From an uncultured Dyadobacter sp. (GTDB taxonomy: Bacteria; Bacteroidota; Bacteroidia; Cytophagales; Spirosomataceae): DNA of 64,000 nt. Below are positions 61,501 through 64,000 of the stretch, in pieces. Under the pieces are notes generated by a model. That model saw nothing but the letters and a program-made list of their open reading frames with translations, was not told the origin of the DNA and made no database searches. Position 1 is the first letter of the stretch. Every line of letters begins with the position of its first letter. Location of the stretch: NCBI RefSeq assembly GCF_946482605.1, contig NZ_CAMLSE010000008.1:124001-188000 (forward strand), in the 5' to 3' direction. The position numbers were made by a program, and so were the translations under genes.

Positions 61501-64000
61501 GGGCTGTTGCCCCCGATCGTGATGTTTGCGTTGTTGGTAAATATGCCTGATGCATTGAAAAGGCCCGTGTCCGAAGTGCTGTCGATGCGGATATCCGCAC
61601 CCGGAAGGTTATTGAATATGCCCTGGTTCACGACGGCATAAGTTCCGACACCGGCATTGGAACCCACCACAAGCTGCCCGCTATTGTTCACAGTGCCCTT
61701 ATTGTTGAAACCTGCCGTGAAATCGAAAGGCGCTGTGTAAGTACTATGCCCGTTGATCGTGAGCGTTCCCCCCGAACTGATGGATAGCGAGCTACCCGTT
61801 TCCACTCTTACCGCATAGGCCACCATACTTTGTCCATTCCCAATAATAGGGGCATGGGTAGACACATCCGGGATGATTGCTTCCGTGTAAATATCGGGTA
61901 TGCGTGGTGTCCAGTTGGCTGCATTGTTCCAATCCGAGCTTACGGTACCCGTCCAGGTGGTATGGTTCGTCAGGAATTCATATTCGAATGACACGATATA
62001 TGAGCAGGCATCCCCGGGAGGGGTGACCTTCGCATACAGCGTGTGACTGCCGATTCCTAACGAAGGGTCTGGAATGAAGTTGTCGGGAGCGGTGAAAGTT
62101 CCCGCAGATAGCGTTGCTCCATTGTCTTTGAATATACCGTCTATCGTCGCCGAGAAGCCGCTGCCCAGGGTGAAAATCGGTTCCGGCTTGTCATGAATAA
62201 TTACCTGGTTGTTGGTAATGGTGCCGGTGATGCTGCCGTATTTCAGCGTGCCGTCATTCGTGAAGGTCCCGTCGTTGACCAGCGCGTGGGTGATCAGGGT
62301 CAGGCCGGTATTGGTGATGGTTTTGGATAAATCATTTTTCAGATCACCACTCACAATAATCACTCGCCCACACTGGCCGTTCATGAAATTCCCTGAATTC
62401 CGCAATCCGAGATCCGCGGTCAGGGATGGCTTTCCCAGCGTCAGTTGGCCATTGTTCTGAACAGTCCCTGCATTGTACAGAATTGTTTCCGATCCCGAAA
62501 CCGTCTTCACGCCTTCGACGGTCAGGGCGGCGGTGGCTGCAATGGTGAGCGTCGCGCCTGTTTGCACCTCCACTGTTTTGACCCGCGCAGCTATTCCGTC
62601 GCCGATCACCGGTGCATTTACCGCAGCGGGGATGATCACGTCGTTGTCCTTGGCCGGCACGCTGGCGGGCGACCAGTTACAGGGCTTGTTCCAGTCGGTG
62701 TCGGTGAGGCCGGTCCAGGTAAGCGGACCTGTGGGCGTAGCTATGGGTACACAAACATCGCTACCTGCCCCGGTGATCGTAAAGGTGTAGGGATTTTCAT
62801 TTGCGTCGTTGCTTGCAATGCTCACAACCGCGGTTTTTGCACCTGCCGAACCTGGGTCAAAAGTGATTTCAACCTGGGTTGTTTCCCCTGCGGCTATGGC
62901 GGTCGCCGGCTGGGCTGTGACGGTAAAGTCCGCAGAGCCGGTCAGGCTGACAGCCGGCGTACCAGTCAGTGCCAGGGCTTGATCGCCTTTATTTTCAATT
63001 GTGAAAGTACGTACCGCATTGCCGGCAGCTGTGTAAACAGATCCAAAATCGGTGCCTTTCGAAGTATTGGGGCTGCTGTCGCCATTGGTTATACTAGTGT
63101 TATTGCCTTTTACATTAATGTCGGGCCCGGGTGCGGTATAGCTATATGTAAATGGAACTATGTAGCTGCAAGCAGCACTTTGAGGGGTTATCCTGGCATA
63201 TAATGTATGGCTTCCGTCGGTCAGGCCTTCCGCCACAAACTGGTTGGGCGCGGTGAAAGTCCCGGCCGACTGTGTTGCTCCGGCATCCGTATAAATTCCA
63301 TTGACAATCCCTGAAAAGTTGCCGCCATAGCTGAAAATCGGCCCGGGCGCATCTCTGACGACCAGGTAATTGTTGATGTAGGGTTCCGAGAAGGATCCGT
63401 ATTTTAGCACACCATTATTGGTAAATGTGCCGAAGTTGGCCAGGTTGTTACTGATCTGCACCAATCCCGTATTGGTGATGGTCTTCAAAGCTGAATTGGA
63501 AAGGTTACCTGCCAGCAGAAGCAGCCGGCCGCATTCGCCGATGGTCATTGTGGCTTCGTTTTGCACACCATTTGTACCCACGGCAGCTATTGCGCCAATC
63601 GTCACTACACCGCCGTTGGCGAAAGTACCGGCCGCGTTGTACAACCCGGCCAGCGCTGAACGATCGATGCTGATATGGCCGCCGCTGGCGTTGTCGAAAT
63701 TCCCGAGGTTTTCAAGCCCATAATTGCCGGCGCTGAACAACGAGCCGATCACTATACTTCCGCTGTTGTTGAAGGTCGCAGCTCCTGCACCGGCTGGGTT
63801 GAAGTTATTCATCAGGCCGATCAGGGACGTGCGGTCGATATGGATCGTTCCTGCTCCATTATTTTGAAAGGTGCCGTCGTTCCAGATACCATGCTGGCCG
63901 ACGCCGGTGCCATTGCCCAGTGCGATGCCACCGTCATTGGTGAAGGTGCCGGAAGCATTGTAAATGCCGGTATTGACCCAGTGGTTGATCTCAATGGACC
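58581..64000 (-). CDS. Giant repetitive cell-surface protein with T9SS sorting domain, 5'-truncated by window edge
   Basis: The frame stays open through 64000, so the N-terminus lies outside; about 1805 residues are visible. Near the upstream edge are about three beta-repeat units (63.5-64 kb), then a linker module and a choice-of-anchor (HYDIN-like) domain at about 62.76-63.13 kb. Two modules with WTG...DWN...NW motifs follow (near 62.7 and 61.9 kb). Then come about 14 repeats of roughly 50 residues, each with a core like GGxIRIDRT...GTFTNAAxITIG...VGxYGI. The end has an Fn3-like domain (LQWRTVSETDNAGFHIERS) and a T9SS type A sorting domain (VFNLSGRIV...GILVVQV...KLPLM). It is probably a type IX-secreted adhesin or matrix protein. 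Confidence 0.88.
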   Translation of the reverse strand, partial: SIEINHWVNTGIYNASGTFTNDGGIALGNGTGVGQHGIWNDGTFQNNGAGTIHIDRTSLIGLMNNFNPAGAGAATFNNSGSIVIGSLFSAGNYGLENLGNFDNASGGHISIDRSALAGLYNAAGTFANGGVVTIGAIAAVGTNGVQNEATMTIGECGRLLLLAGNLSNSALKTITNTGLVQISNNLANFGTFTNNGVLKYGSFSEPYINNYLVVRDAPGPIFSYGGNFSGIVNGIYTDAGATQSAGTFTAPNQFVAEGLTDGSHTLYARITPQSAACSYIVPFTYSYTAPGPDINVKGNNTSITNGDSSPNTSKGTDFGSVYTAAGNAVRTFTIENKGDQALALTGTPAVSLTGSADFTVTAQPATAIAAGETTQVEITFDPGSAGAKTAVVSIASNDANENPYTFTITGAGSDVCVPIATPTGPLTWTGLTDTDWNKPCNWSPASVPAKDNDVIIPAAVNAPVIGDGIAARVKTVEVQTGATLTIAATAALTVEGVKTVSGSETILYNAGTVQNNGQLTLGKPSLTADLGLRNSGNFMNGQCGRVIIVSGDLKNDLSKTITNTGLTLITHALVNDGTFTNDGTLKYGSITGTITNNQVIIHDKPEPIFTLGSGFSATIDGIFKDNGATLSAGTFTAPDNFIPDPSLGIGSHTLYAKVTPPGDACSYIVSFEYEFLTNHTTWTGTVSSDWNNAANWTPRIPDIYTEAIIPDVSTHAPIIGNGQSMVAYAVRVETGSSLSISSGGTLTINGHSTYTAPFDFTAGFNNKGTVNNSGQLVVGSNAGVGTYAVVNQGIFNNLPGADIRIDSTSDTGLFNASGIFTNNANITIGGNSPVGLHGIWNDAVFNNNIGGMISIDRSSAKALMNNADETKSIHATFTNAAGITIGAVASAGTNGIHNTGTFNNNAGGDIHVDNTIRTAIYHDVHTFTNAAGITIGSAAATGNTGLETWGHFVNAAGASLKVDRVVNFGISIGADTLVNDGSIILGATSKPGMTGLLNAKATFLNGGTVSVDRTGNQGMETNGVTVNDGTITIGSSEAVGHFGLFVSGTFNNNTGAVIRIDRVSGSLSALPTGLRHQVGAFSNSGAIVIGEAVSGGDYGMRLQATFTNHAGGTINIDRTNLTAIDNASTFTNTSNITIGALAPVGKYGIDIAGPFNNNAGGNIKIDQTTEAAIFVKSTFSNVADITIGGSASVGKYGIETAVSGNFSNAAGGKIAIDRSTSIAIVHLGDTFNNESEITIGGVAGAGIYGISNQKVFKNNPGGHIRIDRTTDTGIYQLKGTFSNAADITIGANAEVGVHGIFTETVFDNNAGGNIRIDRTSLAGLRVFNGTFTNAADLIIGSVEDVGTYGIQNQSFLINNTGGNIRIDRTKDTGIYQFKGKFTNAASINIGANANTGVHGIFNESDFVNNAGGDIRIDRTTLAALRNFNGAFTNAAAITIGSVASVGTYGIRNSTAFSNNAGGDIRVDNAQQGIFLEGNTFNNAGAVTIGGVNAIASLLTQQGTGSFSNNADGIFKATGQISTAAFVHAGGALSPGYSPGKLTFSDNQDFSNSTMNIEMNGTGTAGVNFDQVAVTGTAALGGTLALSINFTPIEGDEVTILTATAVSGEFSSISGLAQNWFVIYSPTSVKLLYSPAMPVHLVAFTARAAGPVIQLQWRTVSETDNAGFHIERSNNGTQWEDIGFVDGNATTSQMKEYAFTDENPMPGLNYYRLRQTDFDGKTEHSRVQAIRYENQDKNLVVWADAARRAHVRTDDTIEQIIVFNLSGRIVAVSKTATVDLSGIPAGILVVQVRTNRGLINRKLPLM
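59583..61605 (-). repeat. Tandem coding repeats of about 150 bp in the giant surface-protein gene
   Basis: About 14 consecutive units encode the 50-residue pattern NNAGGxIRIDRT...TFTNAAxITIGxxAxVGxYGI. Upstream units are more divergent. The most C-terminal ones (about 59.6-60.2 kb) are very similar and alternate between two types, giving a 300-bp higher-order period. Confidence 0.85.

Noticed and set aside
59583..61605. CRISPR array
   Set aside because: The repeats are about 150 bp, divergent and in frame within a coding region; there are no short identical repeats with spacers and no cas genes.
59164..63203. Several plus-strand frames opposite the giant gene
   Set aside because: They follow the repeat period of the minus-strand gene and are low-complexity; the minus frame has coherent domains and a sorting signal.

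Overview
The window is a contiguous piece of chromosome from a member of the Bacteroidota, most likely Cytophagales and Dyadobacter-like. That placement is inferred from three things: gene content (alternative complex III next to an aa3-type oxidase, a T9SS-sorted giant surface protein, a GH106-type glycosidase), promoters of the Bacteroidota form TTTG-N19-TAnnTTTG, and tRNA genes that mostly lack an encoded CCA. No phage, insertion sequence, CRISPR array or replication origin was recognised. Most of the window is conserved housekeeping and respiratory DNA, and accessory character appears mainly near the right end.

Left part (1-13.9 kb). The division and cell-wall operon murD(partial)-ftsW-murG-murC-ftsQ-ftsA-ftsZ runs rightwards and closes at a strong terminator. 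Next come an NAD(P)H:FMN reductase-like gene (minus), accD, a secreted NTF2-like protein (minus), smpB, an HNH endonuclease-like gene, rpsA with six S1 domains, and tRNA-Cys.

Respiratory cluster (14.1-30.8 kb). A consensus promoter precedes actABCDEF (alternative complex III, quinol to cytochrome c / oxidase). The same strand continues with coxB, coxA, heme A synthase, heme O synthase, two subunit III-type proteins, a subunit IV-type protein, a SCO-like protein, a DUF420 (CtaM-like) protein and a small CxxC membrane protein. Together these form an electron path from quinol to oxygen with cofactor synthesis and copper-assembly candidates. Unusual points are an extra monoheme domain on ActA, His-rich tails on three membrane subunits, and a SCO-like protein without the distal copper-binding histidine.

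Middle (30.9-37 kb). A secreted GH106-like glycosidase converges on murI. Then follow an ECF sigma factor, an overlapping gene for a single-pass membrane protein (probable anti-sigma factor) and an outer-membrane beta-barrel protein.

Translation and transcription block (37-50.8 kb). tRNA-Tyr, tRNA-Gly, a broken tRNA-Thr copy, intact tRNA-Thr, tuf, tRNA-Trp, secE, nusG, rplK, rplA, rplJ, rplL, rpoB (apparent UUG start) and rpoC, with several RNA hairpins between genes.

Right part (50.8-64 kb). A DUF3467 protein, a two-subunit molybdenum hydroxylase of the isoquinoline-oxidoreductase type, a secreted mutarotase-fold protein, the potassium transporter Kup, small secreted and YodC-like proteins, and, on the minus strand, the 3' part of a giant cell-surface gene. 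The giant gene is made of about 50-residue repeats and ends in a T9SS sorting domain; its 5' end lies outside the window.
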